The notes beneath the pieces were generated by a model. That model had not been told where the DNA came from, made no database searches, and was given only the letters and a program-made list of their open reading frames with translations. Shown in pieces: positions 1 to 7,910 of a stretch of DNA of 9,020 nt. Every line of letters starts with the position of its first letter. Within the stretch, counting starts at the first letter, position 1. The translations under genes were made by a program, and so were the position numbers. Origin of the DNA: Acidobacteriota bacterium (GTDB taxonomy: Bacteria > Acidobacteriota > UBA6911 > RPQK01 > JADFOI01); the NCBI GenBank assembly GCA_022545645.1, contig JACZQQ010000098.1, positions 1-9,020 on the forward strand. Direction: 5' to 3'.

Positions 1-7
1 GAATCTC

Positions 8-325
8 TCAGATGGTCAGCACCACTCCGAAGTTCACGAGGGTCTTGAACCCCGCCAATTTGGCTTCAACCTCATAACTGCCGGGCTGAAGGACCGGAAC
101 TCGGTAGATCCCGGAGTCGTTGGTGGTGGCTGTTCGAGCGGTGTTGGTGGCTTCATTACGAATCACCACGGAGACTCCAGGAAGCATTCCTCCGCTGCTG
201 TCTGTGGCCACCCCCATGAGGGTGCCCGTACCCGTCTGGGCGCGAATCGGAAACACCCAAAACAAAAGGATCAATACGGATAAAGGCCAGACCACTACTG
301 TCTGGCGTGCAAATTTCTTACTCAT
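8..325 (-). CDS. N-terminal fragment of Oar/TonB-dependent-receptor-like protein (carboxypeptidase-regulatory-like domain)
   Basis: This 105-residue product starts with a basic n-region and a hydrophobic core (about residues 10-27) ending in R-A-Q, a good signal peptidase I site. A single CarboxypepD_reg-like beta-sandwich domain follows (about residues 33-105): G.V.D.SGG.LPGV.V..., then a turn with SGIYRVP.L.PG.YEV.A.L.GF. In Acidobacteriota and Bacteroidota this arrangement is normally the first 100 or so residues of a roughly 1000-residue Oar-type TonB-dependent outer-membrane receptor, followed by plug and barrel. Here a TGA falls right after ...VVLTI, so the plug and barrel are not in frame. 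The start is well supported by a purine-rich Shine-Dalgarno site 5 nt upstream. Only 7 bases are visible beyond the stop. It is probably a truncated or frameshifted receptor gene, less likely a true small periplasmic domain protein. The domain call is firm; the state of the gene is uncertain. Confidence 0.75.
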   Translation of the reverse strand: MSKKFARQTVVVWPLSVLILLFWVFPIRAQTGTGTLMGVATDSSGGMLPGVSVVIRNEATNTARTATTNDSGIYRVPVLQPGSYEVEAKLAGFKTLVNFGVVLTI

Positions 326-330
326 CCAGC

Positions 331-338
331 TTCCTCTC
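331..338 (-). promoter_or_regulatory. Ribosome binding site of the receptor-like ORF
   Basis: On the minus strand the sequence reads GAGAGGAA, then GCTGG, then the ATG. This is a strong Shine-Dalgarno match at 5 nt spacing. It fixes the start at 325 and argues that this short ORF is the true 5' end of a gene, not a random reading frame. Confidence 0.7.
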
Positions 339-717
339 GGTTAGAATTCCACCTGCCCCGGCCCACCTCCAAGGAAACTCCCTCTGCTGGGAATCGCGGC
401 TCCTGCTCCAGACTCCACGTCGTCGGACCAGCCAGGCCCACCCGAGGCGTCTTCGGCATAACTTCTGCATTGCCATAAGCATTCGCTGAACACAGCAAGG
501 CTGAACGCACCCAACGGTGCTTAGTTATCACAGCCATATGACAAGCCCGACCCAACTGAGAACGCAGTCCTCCCCTGCGTAAAGTCCTTTGAAAGCCACG
601 GAAGTTGGCGGGTTGATGGAAAGATGTTATGGCTCAATCGCTCTACCCTATTTTTTGGGAGGTCAAGGCTTGTTCTTCAATCGTTTCGCCCATTAGGTCC
701 TTCGACCCGCCGCTAGC

Positions 718-735
718 CAGAATCCTGCAGAATCC
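718..735. repeat. Short direct repeat CAGAATCC x2, 10-bp period
   Basis: Two exact copies of CAGAATCC are separated by TG, so their starts are 10 bp apart, about one helical turn. It lies about 95 bp upstream of the first nuoJ promoter candidate. It could be a tandem half-site for a regulator or chance; nothing else in the sequence distinguishes these. Confidence 0.3.
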
Positions 736-829
736 CGGCTTGAAGTCTATCAGCATGGGTAGGGTAGGACTGTGACGGACATCACCAAAATCGATCCCTT
801 GCGAAATCGTCCCAATCCCTCTCGATCGA

Positions 830-857
830 TTGACCTCCCCACTATTATCCCTATAAC
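830..857 (+). promoter_or_regulatory. Promoter candidate P1 for nuoJKLMN-greA
   Basis: A TTGACC -35 box (830-835, 5 of 6 consensus bases) is followed after 16 nt by a TATAAC -10 box (852-857, 5 of 6). Transcription would begin near 864, giving a leader of about 125 nt before nuoJ. The palindrome TCGATCGA at 822-829 directly abuts the -35 box and could be an operator. An AT-rich tract follows (about 855-870). This is pattern matching to sigma70 consensus only. Confidence 0.5.
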
Positions 858-909
858 TTATTAATTTTTAGTGATTTACAGAACATGAGCTTCGATCTTT
901 CAGGGTAAC

Positions 910-939
910 TTGACATCATTGAGAAGCGTTCAATAAGAT
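910..939 (+). promoter_or_regulatory. Promoter candidate P2 for nuoJKLMN-greA
   Basis: A perfect TTGACA -35 box lies at 910-915. Two overlapping -10 readings are possible: AATAAG at 932-937 (16-nt spacer) or TAAGAT at 934-939 (18-nt spacer), each matching 4 of 6 bases. The second keeps the most conserved T, A and final T. Transcription would start near 946, about 43 nt upstream of the nuoJ GTG. Together with P1 it suggests nuoJ heads its own transcription unit. Confidence 0.5.
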
Positions 940-988
940 TCGGCTCTCTTCGCACGGGGTAGAAGCTGTTCGACACGGGGACCTTGCA

Positions 989-1516
989 GTGACCTTGATT
1001 GTTTTTTACGGATTGGCAGCAACCGCTGTTACAGCTGCTATTCTGGTGGTTCTCATGAACCGGGCTGTTTACAGTGCATTGGCTCTGATTGTCTGCTTTG
1101 GAGCCACAGCCGGGCTGTTCTTCCAACTCGGGGCACGGTTCATCGCGGCCGTCCAGGTCATCGTCTATGCAGGGGCCATCATGGTCCTCTTTCTCTTCGT
1201 GATCATGCTGTTGGATCCCGAATCGGAGGTGTTTCTCCCCAGTCGCTTGAAGAAAGTTCCTGGTTTCGCACTGGCCTTTGCGGTGTTGTTCACCCTGATA
1301 CTCTTTCAGGCTGCGGATCGCTGGACCGCCGCTCAAGTTCTTACCGGCCCGATTGCAGTCACCGAGGGGGCCTCCTGGCCGGGTGGAGAAATCGAGACCC
1401 TTGCCCACTCCCTCTTTCGGGATTACTTACTGCCCTTTGAAGTCACTTCGATTCTCATCCTGGTGGCTGTCCTGGGAGCGGTTGTTCTGACTAGACAACA
1501 CCACGAAAAAGAATGA
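989..1516 (+). CDS. nuoJ: NADH-quinone oxidoreductase subunit J
   Basis: NuoJ (mitochondrial ND6 homologue) is a membrane-arm subunit of complex I that helps connect the quinone-site region to the proton channels. The 175-residue product has five predicted membrane segments (about residues 2-22, 28-47, 52-76, 90-110, 147-168). It carries the family signature VIVYAGAIMVLFLFVIMLL in segment 3 (57-75), where the mobile pi-bulge lies in known structures, and the conserved PFE (149-151) at the start of the last helix. The start is GTG, chosen because GGGG at 977-980 gives a Shine-Dalgarno-like site 8 nt upstream and the N-terminus matches the family. It is the first gene of the cluster here; its stop overlaps the nuoK start as ATGA. 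The usual upstream neighbours nuoH and nuoI are absent, replaced by promoter-like sequence. Confidence 0.95.
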   Translation: MTLIVFYGLAATAVTAAILVVLMNRAVYSALALIVCFGATAGLFFQLGARFIAAVQVIVYAGAIMVLFLFVIMLLDPESEVFLPSRLKKVPGFALAFAVLFTLILFQAADRWTAAQVLTGPIAVTEGASWPGGEIETLAHSLFRDYLLPFEVTSILILVAVLGAVVLTRQHHEKE

Positions 1517-1815
1517 TCTCAGCAACCCATTATCTGACTCTAGCAGCGATCTTGTTTGCCATTGGAACCGTGGGGGTGATCACTCGGCGAAATGTGATCA
1601 CCATGTTCATGTGTGTGGAGTTAATGCTCAATGCGGTGAATTTGACTTTCATCACCTTCTCTCGTTTTCTGGACCAGATCGATGGCCAGATCTTTGTTTT
1701 TTTCGTCATGACGGTCGCCGCGGCAGAGGCAGCTGTGGGTCTGGCACTGATCGTCGTCCTTTCTCGCCACACTGGCACACTTGATGTGGATCAAGCGAAC
1801 ACGATGAAGTGGTGA
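1513..1815 (+). CDS. nuoK: NADH-quinone oxidoreductase subunit K
   Basis: NuoK (ND4L homologue, MrpC-like) is a small three-helix subunit of the complex I membrane arm, packed between NuoJ and NuoN. The product is exactly 100 residues, the usual family length. Its two membrane-embedded glutamates, E36 in MCVELMLN and E72 in AAAEAAVG, fall at the same positions as the functionally essential E36 and E72 of E. coli NuoK. The start ATG overlaps the nuoJ stop by 4 nt (ATGA), implying translational coupling; upstream there is only a weak GAAAAAGA purine stretch. The nuoL start follows the stop codon with no gap. Confidence 0.97.
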   Translation: MISATHYLTLAAILFAIGTVGVITRRNVITMFMCVELMLNAVNLTFITFSRFLDQIDGQIFVFFVMTVAAAEAAVGLALIVVLSRHTGTLDVDQANTMKW

Positions 1816-3768
1816 GTGGTGCTGGAACATTACTGGATTCTGATACTATTTCCTCTGCTCGGTGCCGCAATCAATGGTATTCTGGGTCGGCGTTTCCCTC
1901 ACCCCGTAATCGCCTGGCTCTCTTGCTCAATGGTTGCCTTGAGCTTTCTGGTGGCACTACTCTCTTTTTTCAACTTCATTCGACTACCCGAAGACCAGCG
2001 CATTATTACCCATCACCTTTTCACTTGGATCCAGTCGGGCAACTTCGTTTCTGAGGTCTCCTTTCTTCTGGACCCTCTTTCAATGGTGATGATTCTCGTG
2101 GTCACAGGGGTAGGGTTTCTCATCCACATCTACTCCCTGGGCTACATGGCGGGCCAGAGTGGATACTACCGCTATTTCGCCTACTTGAATCTCTTCATTT
2201 TTATGATGAGCGTGCTGGTCCTTGCCGACAACTATCTTCTGATGTTTGTCGGTTGGGAAGGCGTGGGCCTGTGCTCTTACCTTCTCATCGGATTCTACTT
2301 TGAGAAGAAAAATGCCGGAGACGCTGCAAAAAAAGCTTTTATCCTCAACCGAATCGGAGACGTTGGTTTTCTCATCGGAGTCTTTTTGATCTTCCGCACC
2401 TTTGAAAGCGTTCAATACCTCACTGTATTCCAAGCAGTCTCGGAACAATTCGCGGTGATGGGAACGGAGTTTGGGGTCTTGGGAGCCATTACCCTGTTGC
2501 TATTCATCGGTGCCACGGGTAAGAGCGCACAGGTTCCCTTGTACGTCTGGCTCCCGGACGCGATGGAGGGTCCCACACCTGTGAGTGCCCTGATTCATGC
2601 CGCCACCATGGTCACTGCCGGCGTCTATATGATCGCTCGTTCGGCCCCACTCTACAGTCGCGCTCCCGAAACGCTTTTCATCATTGCGGTCGTGGGCATC
2701 AGCACGGCTTTACTGGCCGCACTGATTGCCACCGTCCAGAGAGACATCAAGAAAGTCCTCGCTTACTCAACCATAAGCCAACTGGGCTATATGTTTTTGG
2801 CGATAGGTGTGGGAGCCTTCGGTGCCGGCGTCTTCCATTTGCTGACCCACGCTTTCTTTAAGGCACTCCTTTTTCTCGGCTCTGGGAGTGTGATTATGGC
2901 ACTTCATCATGAACAGGATCTTTTCAACATGGGAGGGTTGCGCAAATACTTGCCCGTGACCTTCTACACCATGTGGATGGGTGCTCTTGCCCTTGCAGGC
3001 GTGCCTTTGTTTTCAGGATTCTTTTCCAAAGATGCCATTCTCTGGAAGACCTTCGCGGCTGGAAACGAAGCCCTTTGGCTGATGGGAGTGGTGGTGGCGG
3101 GATTGACCGCATTTTATATTTCCCGCCTCATGTTTCTCGCCTTTCACGGAAGGGAGCGATCGGAGAAGCAACACCAGGGCGCTCCTGATCCTTCGCCCAA
3201 GGAGCCCTCCTGGTCTGTCACCCTACCTTTGATCATTCTGGCCGGGTTCTCCCTGTTGGCTGGGTTCCTTGGGCTCCCCAGCTATTGGGGAAGCAATCGG
3301 CTGGAGGAATTCCTGGCGCCTTCCTTCCGCTTTCAATTTAGTGGACAGCCAGCCGCCGCCATGGAACACGCACACCTTACAGAGGTCATCCTCACCCTGG
3401 TCACTCTTGCAGTGGCCTTCTTCGGTTTCGCCTTGGCCTATCACTTTTACATCAAAAACCCCCAAGTTGCGGTGCGCCTGGCCAATCGCTTTTCCTGGCT
3501 CTATTCTTTGCTCCGGAGGAAGTTCCTTGTAGACGAAATATACGATTGGCTGCTGGTAGGACCGGTACAGCGGCTTTCCCAAACCATCCTCTGGAAGGGT
3601 ATGGACGTGCGTGTGATTGATGGACTGGTTCATGGGACCGCATCCCTGATGCAGGCATGGAGCCACCGAGTGAAGCGCATCCAGAGTGGTTACGCGCGCC
3701 TCTATGCGACCTGGATCCTGGGTGGAGCCCTCCTCATCCTTTTCTATTACTACTGGATCTCCCCATAG
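1816..3768 (+). CDS. nuoL: NADH-quinone oxidoreductase subunit L
   Basis: NuoL (ND5 homologue, MrpA-like) is the distal antiporter-like proton-pumping subunit and carries the long lateral helix that braces the membrane arm. The 650-residue product is of normal length. Visible landmarks are FVGWEGVGLCSYLLIGFYF (144-162) with E148, GATGKSAQVPLYVWLPDAME (232-251) with K236, the H260/H261-side stretch SALIHAATMVTAGVYMIAR, DIKKVLAYSTISQLGYM (310-326), HAFFKALLFL with K349, GFFSKD with K405, and the C-terminal signature FLVDEIYDWLLVGP (570-583) before the final anchor helix. These cover the Glu/Lys pair and central lysines of the proton channel. The start is GTG immediately after the nuoK stop (TGAGTG); a second GTG follows as the next codon, so the exact first residue may shift by one. 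The 3-nt gap to nuoM supports one operon. Confidence 0.97.
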   Translation: MVLEHYWILILFPLLGAAINGILGRRFPHPVIAWLSCSMVALSFLVALLSFFNFIRLPEDQRIITHHLFTWIQSGNFVSEVSFLLDPLSMVMILVVTGVGFLIHIYSLGYMAGQSGYYRYFAYLNLFIFMMSVLVLADNYLLMFVGWEGVGLCSYLLIGFYFEKKNAGDAAKKAFILNRIGDVGFLIGVFLIFRTFESVQYLTVFQAVSEQFAVMGTEFGVLGAITLLLFIGATGKSAQVPLYVWLPDAMEGPTPVSALIHAATMVTAGVYMIARSAPLYSRAPETLFIIAVVGISTALLAALIATVQRDIKKVLAYSTISQLGYMFLAIGVGAFGAGVFHLLTHAFFKALLFLGSGSVIMALHHEQDLFNMGGLRKYLPVTFYTMWMGALALAGVPLFSGFFSKDAILWKTFAAGNEALWLMGVVVAGLTAFYISRLMFLAFHGRERSEKQHQGAPDPSPKEPSWSVTLPLIILAGFSLLAGFLGLPSYWGSNRLEEFLAPSFRFQFSGQPAAAMEHAHLTEVILTLVTLAVAFFGFALAYHFYIKNPQVAVRLANRFSWLYSLLRRKFLVDEIYDWLLVGPVQRLSQTILWKGMDVRVIDGLVHGTASLMQAWSHRVKRIQSGYARLYATWILGGALLILFYYYWISP

Positions 3769-3771
3769 ATC

Positions 3772-5299
<1,528 letters not shown>

Positions 5300-5310
<11 letters not shown>

Positions 5311-6730
5311 CTACACAGCTGTTTTGCCCGAAATCATCCTCTCCCTGGTGGGCATCTCGATTATGCTCCTGACTCCCTTTGTTCCCAGGGAGCGGCAGAC
5401 ACATCTCGGATACCTTGCCCTGGCAGGTATTGTCCTGGCATTTTTCGGTGTCGCTATGGGATGGGGCCAGACCGACTTGGCCTTCTTTGAAATGATCTTT
5501 CAGGATGACTTCGGCCAATTCTGCAAGATTTTTTTCCTGTTCGTAAGCACGGTGATCCTCTTGATCTCGATGAATTACCTGGAACAGGAAAAACTGTTTC
5601 AGGGCGAGTTCTTTGCTCTGCTACTCTTCGCTACCGTCGGTATGCTGTTCATGGCTACAAGCGCCGATCTCATTATGACTTTCGTGGGCTTGGAGGTCCT
5701 TTCCATCTCGACCTATGTTCTGGCAGGTTTCAAGGAACGAGAAAGGAAATCAAGCGAAGCGGCTTGGAAGTATTTCTTACTGGGTGCCTTCTCCACCGCC
5801 TTCCTTCTGTACGGCATTGCCTTTGTTTACGGAGCAACCGGATCGACAAAGTATTTGCAGATCGCTGAGGCCATCCAGGCCTCACCTGACTACTCACTCA
5901 TACTCCTTGTAGGAGTGGGTCTCATGCTGGTGGGTTTTGGTTTCAAGGTCGCCCTGGCTCCCTTCCATGCTTGGACACCGGATGTGTACGAAGGCGCTCC
6001 AATTCCCATCATGGCCCTCCTGGCCGTGGCTTCAAAGGGGGCTGCCCTACTCGCCCTTGCCCGAATTCTCTATCAGGTCTTACCGGACCTCAGCCAACAA
6101 TGGCAAGCCATCTTATGGCCTTCGGCCGTGCTAACCATGGCCATTGGCAACATCGCTGCGCTGACGCAATCCAACATCAAGCGAATGCTGGCCTACTCTT
6201 CCATTGCTCATGCCGGATATCTGCTGGTGGGCCTCACCGCCCACAATTCTTTGGGCACCCAAGGCATCCTTTTTTACCTGGTGGCTTATGCCTTGATGAC
6301 CTTGGGAGCTTTGACCGTGGTACAGATCGTGGGGCGTCGGGAAGAACAACATACCACGATCGAGGACTACAACGGCTTGGGCTATCGATATCCGTTCCTG
6401 GGTATCGCACTTTCAGTTTTCTTGATTTCCCTGGCTGGAATCCCTGCCACGGCCGGCTTTATGGGCAAGCTGTTTGTTTTTTCCGCCGCTGTGCAGAGCC
6501 AGATGTACGGGTTGGTGGTCATCGCTCTTGTGACTTCGGCAATAGGTATTTACTATTACCTCAGGGTGATCGTATCTATGTATATGGGCGAGTTTAAGAA
6601 AGAGGAGATTCCCATCACGATTTCCATGCCGATGCGCATCATTCTCACCCTTATGGTGTTGGGAACCCTTTACCTGGGAATCCTACCGGGAATCCTTCTA
6701 AACCTGGCAGAGGAGGCAGCGAGCTTTTGA
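5300..6730 (+). CDS. nuoN: NADH-quinone oxidoreductase subunit N
   Basis: NuoN (ND2 homologue, MrpD-like) is the antiporter-like subunit nearest to NuoK and NuoJ. The 476-residue product is of normal length for bacteria. Landmarks are GLEVLSISTYVLAGF (130-144) with E132, GFGFKVALAPFHAWTPDVYE (212-231) with K216, K246 in VASKGAALL, NIKRMLAYSSIAHAGYLLVG (292-311), and AGFMGKLFVF with K390, matching the channel residues of E. coli NuoN. The GTG start lies inside nuoM, overlapping it by 11 nt, with GGAG at 5292-5295 close upstream. The resulting N-terminus (MDINYTAVLPEIILSLVG) matches the usual NuoN start. The stop codon overlaps the TTG of greA. Confidence 0.97.
6711..6716 (+). promoter_or_regulatory. 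Ribosome binding site for greA inside nuoN
   Basis: A perfect AGGAGG lies 10 nt before the TTG at 6727, within the last codons of nuoN (encoding ...EEAASF). It is the strongest Shine-Dalgarno match seen in the nuo-greA operon. It supports the TTG as a real start despite the rare codon. Confidence 0.6.
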
Positions 6731-7191
6731 AAGAAGCCAAGAAAAAACTGGAGGACGAGATCAGGAAGCTGGGTCGAGAATTAAAAGAGGAAATCCCGAA
6801 GGCCCTGAAAACAGCCGCGGACATGGGAGACCTGAGTGAAAACGCGGAATATCAGGCGGCTAAGGAAAGACAGTCTTTTCTTCAAGCCAGGCTGGCCCAG
6901 CTGCGGGAGCGACTGGCCACACTCTCCATGGTCAATCTCAGCAAAATCCCCACCGACAAGGTTTCCTATGGTTCGAAGGTGGTGCTTTTGGATTTGGACA
7001 CCGATAAGGAGGTGACCTACAAATTGGTGAGCAGCGAAGAATCGAACGTCAAGGAAGGACTGATCTCAACCGCCTCTCCGATCGGACAGAGCCTCATGGG
7101 ACGCGAAGAAGGAGATGAGGTGCAGATCCGAACCCCGGGTGGAGTCAAAAACTACGAGATCGTCCAGTTCACCACCCTCCATGATGGGTAG
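6727..7191 (+). CDS. greA: Transcription elongation factor GreA (N-terminally short form)
   Basis: GreA enters the RNA polymerase secondary channel and stimulates cleavage of backtracked RNA, rescuing stalled complexes. The 154-residue product has the N-terminal antiparallel coiled coil (about 1-70) with the tip motif GDLSENAEY (34-42), whose D35 and E38 correspond to catalytic-site D41 and E44 of E. coli GreA. The FKBP-like C-terminal domain follows (about 75-154) with SPIGQSLMGREEGDEV (117-132). About six residues are missing at the N-terminus relative to E. coli GreA (the usual ...PMT start). The frame stays open upstream into nuoN but encodes nothing like that segment, so TTG at 6727 with AGGAGG 10 nt upstream is the best start. 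Its TTGA overlap with the nuoN stop indicates translational coupling to complex I genes. The family call is firm; the start is likely. Confidence 0.93.
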   Translation: MKEAKKKLEDEIRKLGRELKEEIPKALKTAADMGDLSENAEYQAAKERQSFLQARLAQLRERLATLSMVNLSKIPTDKVSYGSKVVLLDLDTDKEVTYKLVSSEESNVKEGLISTASPIGQSLMGREEGDEVQIRTPGGVKNYEIVQFTTLHDG

Positions 7192-7226
7192 AACCCAATG
7201 TGCAAAACCGGCTGATCCAGATTTCT

Positions 7227-7291
7227 TGTGTAGGGGCGCAACCAAAATCAAGTGGAGTTTTGAGACAGCGTCTGACGGGCGCCCATACACA
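7227..7291. repeat. 65-bp imperfect inverted repeat (REP/MITE-like candidate) behind greA
   Basis: TGTGTAGGGGCGC (7227-7239) pairs with GCGCCCATACACA (7279-7291) in 12 of 13 positions; the single mismatch is G7233 against A7285. The 39-nt interior can form two smaller hairpins, CAAAA/TTTTG (7243-7247 with 7258-7262) and AGAC/GTCT (7263-7266 with 7270-7273). The TGTAGGGGCG end resembles palindromic intergenic repeats with GTAGGGGCG...CGCCCCTAC ends that I recall from several bacterial genomes. That resemblance is from memory. Alternatives are a structured 3' end of the nuo-greA mRNA or a transcription barrier between convergent genes. Confidence 0.5.
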
Positions 7292-7292
7292 C

Positions 7293-7312
7293 CTCAATCA
7301 AGATGATTTGAG
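7293..7312. terminator. Weak stem-loop between convergent genes, possible terminator
   Basis: CTCAATCA (7293-7300), loop AGA, and TGATTTGAG (7304-7312) form an 8-bp stem with a one-base bulge. It sits between the 3' ends of greA and the minus-strand secreted protein gene. Only a short T run follows on the plus strand (GTCTTT) and none on the minus strand, so it is at best a poor intrinsic terminator. Confidence 0.25.
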
Positions 7313-7321
7313 AGAGTCTTT

Positions 7322-7657
7322 CTAATCCGTTTCCTCTGTCGTGCTCTGCTGATAGAGTCTTGAACCCTTGGCAAAATCATTCTCCAGACGTTGCTTGAGG
7401 ATGACGTTGTTTCCATAGATGTTCTCAATCTTGCGGACTTCTGCCAGCGCACCATCGGGCGACTCAAGCAGGATCAAGCGAGCCGCCTTTCCGGGAATGA
7501 TCCACTTAACATCCAACAGGGTTTGCCCTTCCGAGACATCGTTGGTGAGCATTCCCACCTGCCGCCACTGCCTAGAACCCTGAGACCACAGAGAAACCCC
7601 GCTGAAACCCATGATCATCATCACGATAAGAAACTTCCGTAGCATAAAGCTCATCAT
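7322..7657 (-). CDS. Small secreted or periplasmic protein of unknown function
   Basis: I do not recognise this 111-residue protein. It starts with a typical signal peptide: a short n-region with Arg7-Lys8, a hydrophobic core (about 9-24), then a polar stretch after about residue 26. The mature part (about 85 residues) looks beta-rich, with alternating hydrophobic residues and a segment NVILKQRLENDFAKGSRLYQ (84-103). That recalls the closing strand of small beta-sandwich repeats (pattern V.L...L.n.ya.Gs.vy), but this is a weak resemblance. Start choice: GGAG at 7659-7662 (minus strand) is only 1 nt before the first ATG and 4 nt before the second ATG at 7654, so translation may begin at the second. 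The gene is convergent with greA and divergent from the penicillin-binding protein gene, so it is probably its own transcription unit. The signal peptide and RBS support a real gene. Confidence 0.6.
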   Translation of the reverse strand: MMSFMLRKFLIVMMIMGFSGVSLWSQGSRQWRQVGMLTNDVSEGQTLLDVKWIIPGKAARLILLESPDGALAEVRKIENIYGNNVILKQRLENDFAKGSRLYQQSTTEETD

Positions 7658-7837
7658 ACTCCACGAAGCTGACTAGAGCCCGTAGGATGCACAAGTTCTG
7701 GTCACGATGAAGGGTAGAGGCGAACCGGAGGCTCGCCAGGCGTGGCAAACAACAAGGGCGGTGCAGCACTCCGGATCATTTCTTCACTCTACTCAGATGA
7801 AGGCGGCGTCTCTACGGTAGAAAACGAATGCGTCATC

Positions 7838-7856
7838 CGGGCTAGATCGGGCTAGA
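7838..7856. repeat. Short direct repeat CGGGCTAGA x2, 10-bp period
   Basis: Two exact 9-bp copies (7838-7846 and 7848-7856) are separated by one base, giving a 10-bp period that would place both on the same face of the helix. The repeat ends 40 bp before the -10-like TAAAAT at 7896-7901, a plausible location for an activator or repressor. No regulator is known from the sequence. Confidence 0.35.
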
Positions 7857-7895
7857 AATCCTGGCTTAAACCAAGATTGATTCACTCAGTTGGTG

Positions 7896-7901
7896 TAAAA
7901 T
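7896..7901 (+). promoter_or_regulatory. -10-like box before the PBP gene
   Basis: TAAAAT matches 5 of 6 bases of the -10 consensus, but no -35 box lies at proper spacing; TTGATT at 7877-7882 is only 13 nt away. If used, transcription would start near 7908, making the mRNA almost leaderless. The only ribosome-binding signal before the ATG is a weak GAG (7903-7905). Confidence 0.3.
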
Positions 7902-7910
7902 AGAGATGAC

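Larger units (their letters stand above)
326..829. other. Non-coding stretch upstream of the nuo genes
   Basis: About 500 bases lie between the receptor-like ORF (minus) and the first nuo promoter candidate. Short open frames here (for example 322-555 minus and 307-489 plus) have no recognisable domain, and the minus one overlaps the well-supported start at 325. No tRNA, rRNA or remnant of nuoI, which usually precedes nuoJ, was recognised. Small items seen are a 5-bp hairpin at 507-520 (GCACC/GGTGC) without a T tract, and an 8-bp direct repeat CAGAATCC at 718-725 and 728-735 with a 10-bp period. The part next to 325 should contain the receptor gene promoter, but no clear -35/-10 pair was found. 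Confidence 0.5.
7658..7910. other. Divergent intergenic region between the secreted-protein gene and the PBP gene
   Basis: This 253-base stretch should hold the promoters of both flanking genes. It contains small inverted repeats, GGCGA/TCGCC (7719-7723 with 7733-7737) and CTTCA/TGAAG (around 7782-7802), and the CGGGCTAGA direct repeat at 7838-7856. No convincing complete minus-strand promoter was found. The minus frame 7572-7769 lacks any recognisable domain and was not called. Confidence 0.4.

Noticed and set aside
507..520. GCACC/GGTGC hairpin
   Set aside because: The stem is only 5 bp with no T tract on either strand, as expected by chance in this sequence.
322..555. 77-codon minus-strand frame upstream of the receptor-like ORF
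   Set aside because: It overlaps the well-supported start and RBS of the receptor-like ORF and shows no domain, signal peptide or RBS of its own.
851..1408. 185-codon open frame on the minus strand opposite nuoJ
   Set aside because: It is the hydrophilic antisense shadow of a strongly hydrophobic real gene and overlaps both promoter candidates; no domain or RBS supports it.
5971..6597. 208-codon plus-strand frame inside nuoN
   Set aside because: It is out of frame with a clear NuoN protein, has low-complexity Gly/Arg/Pro-rich composition and no recognisable family.
7115..7306. 63-codon plus-strand frame overlapping the greA 3' end
   Set aside because: Most of it is out-of-frame greA and the inverted repeat, and no protein features are visible.
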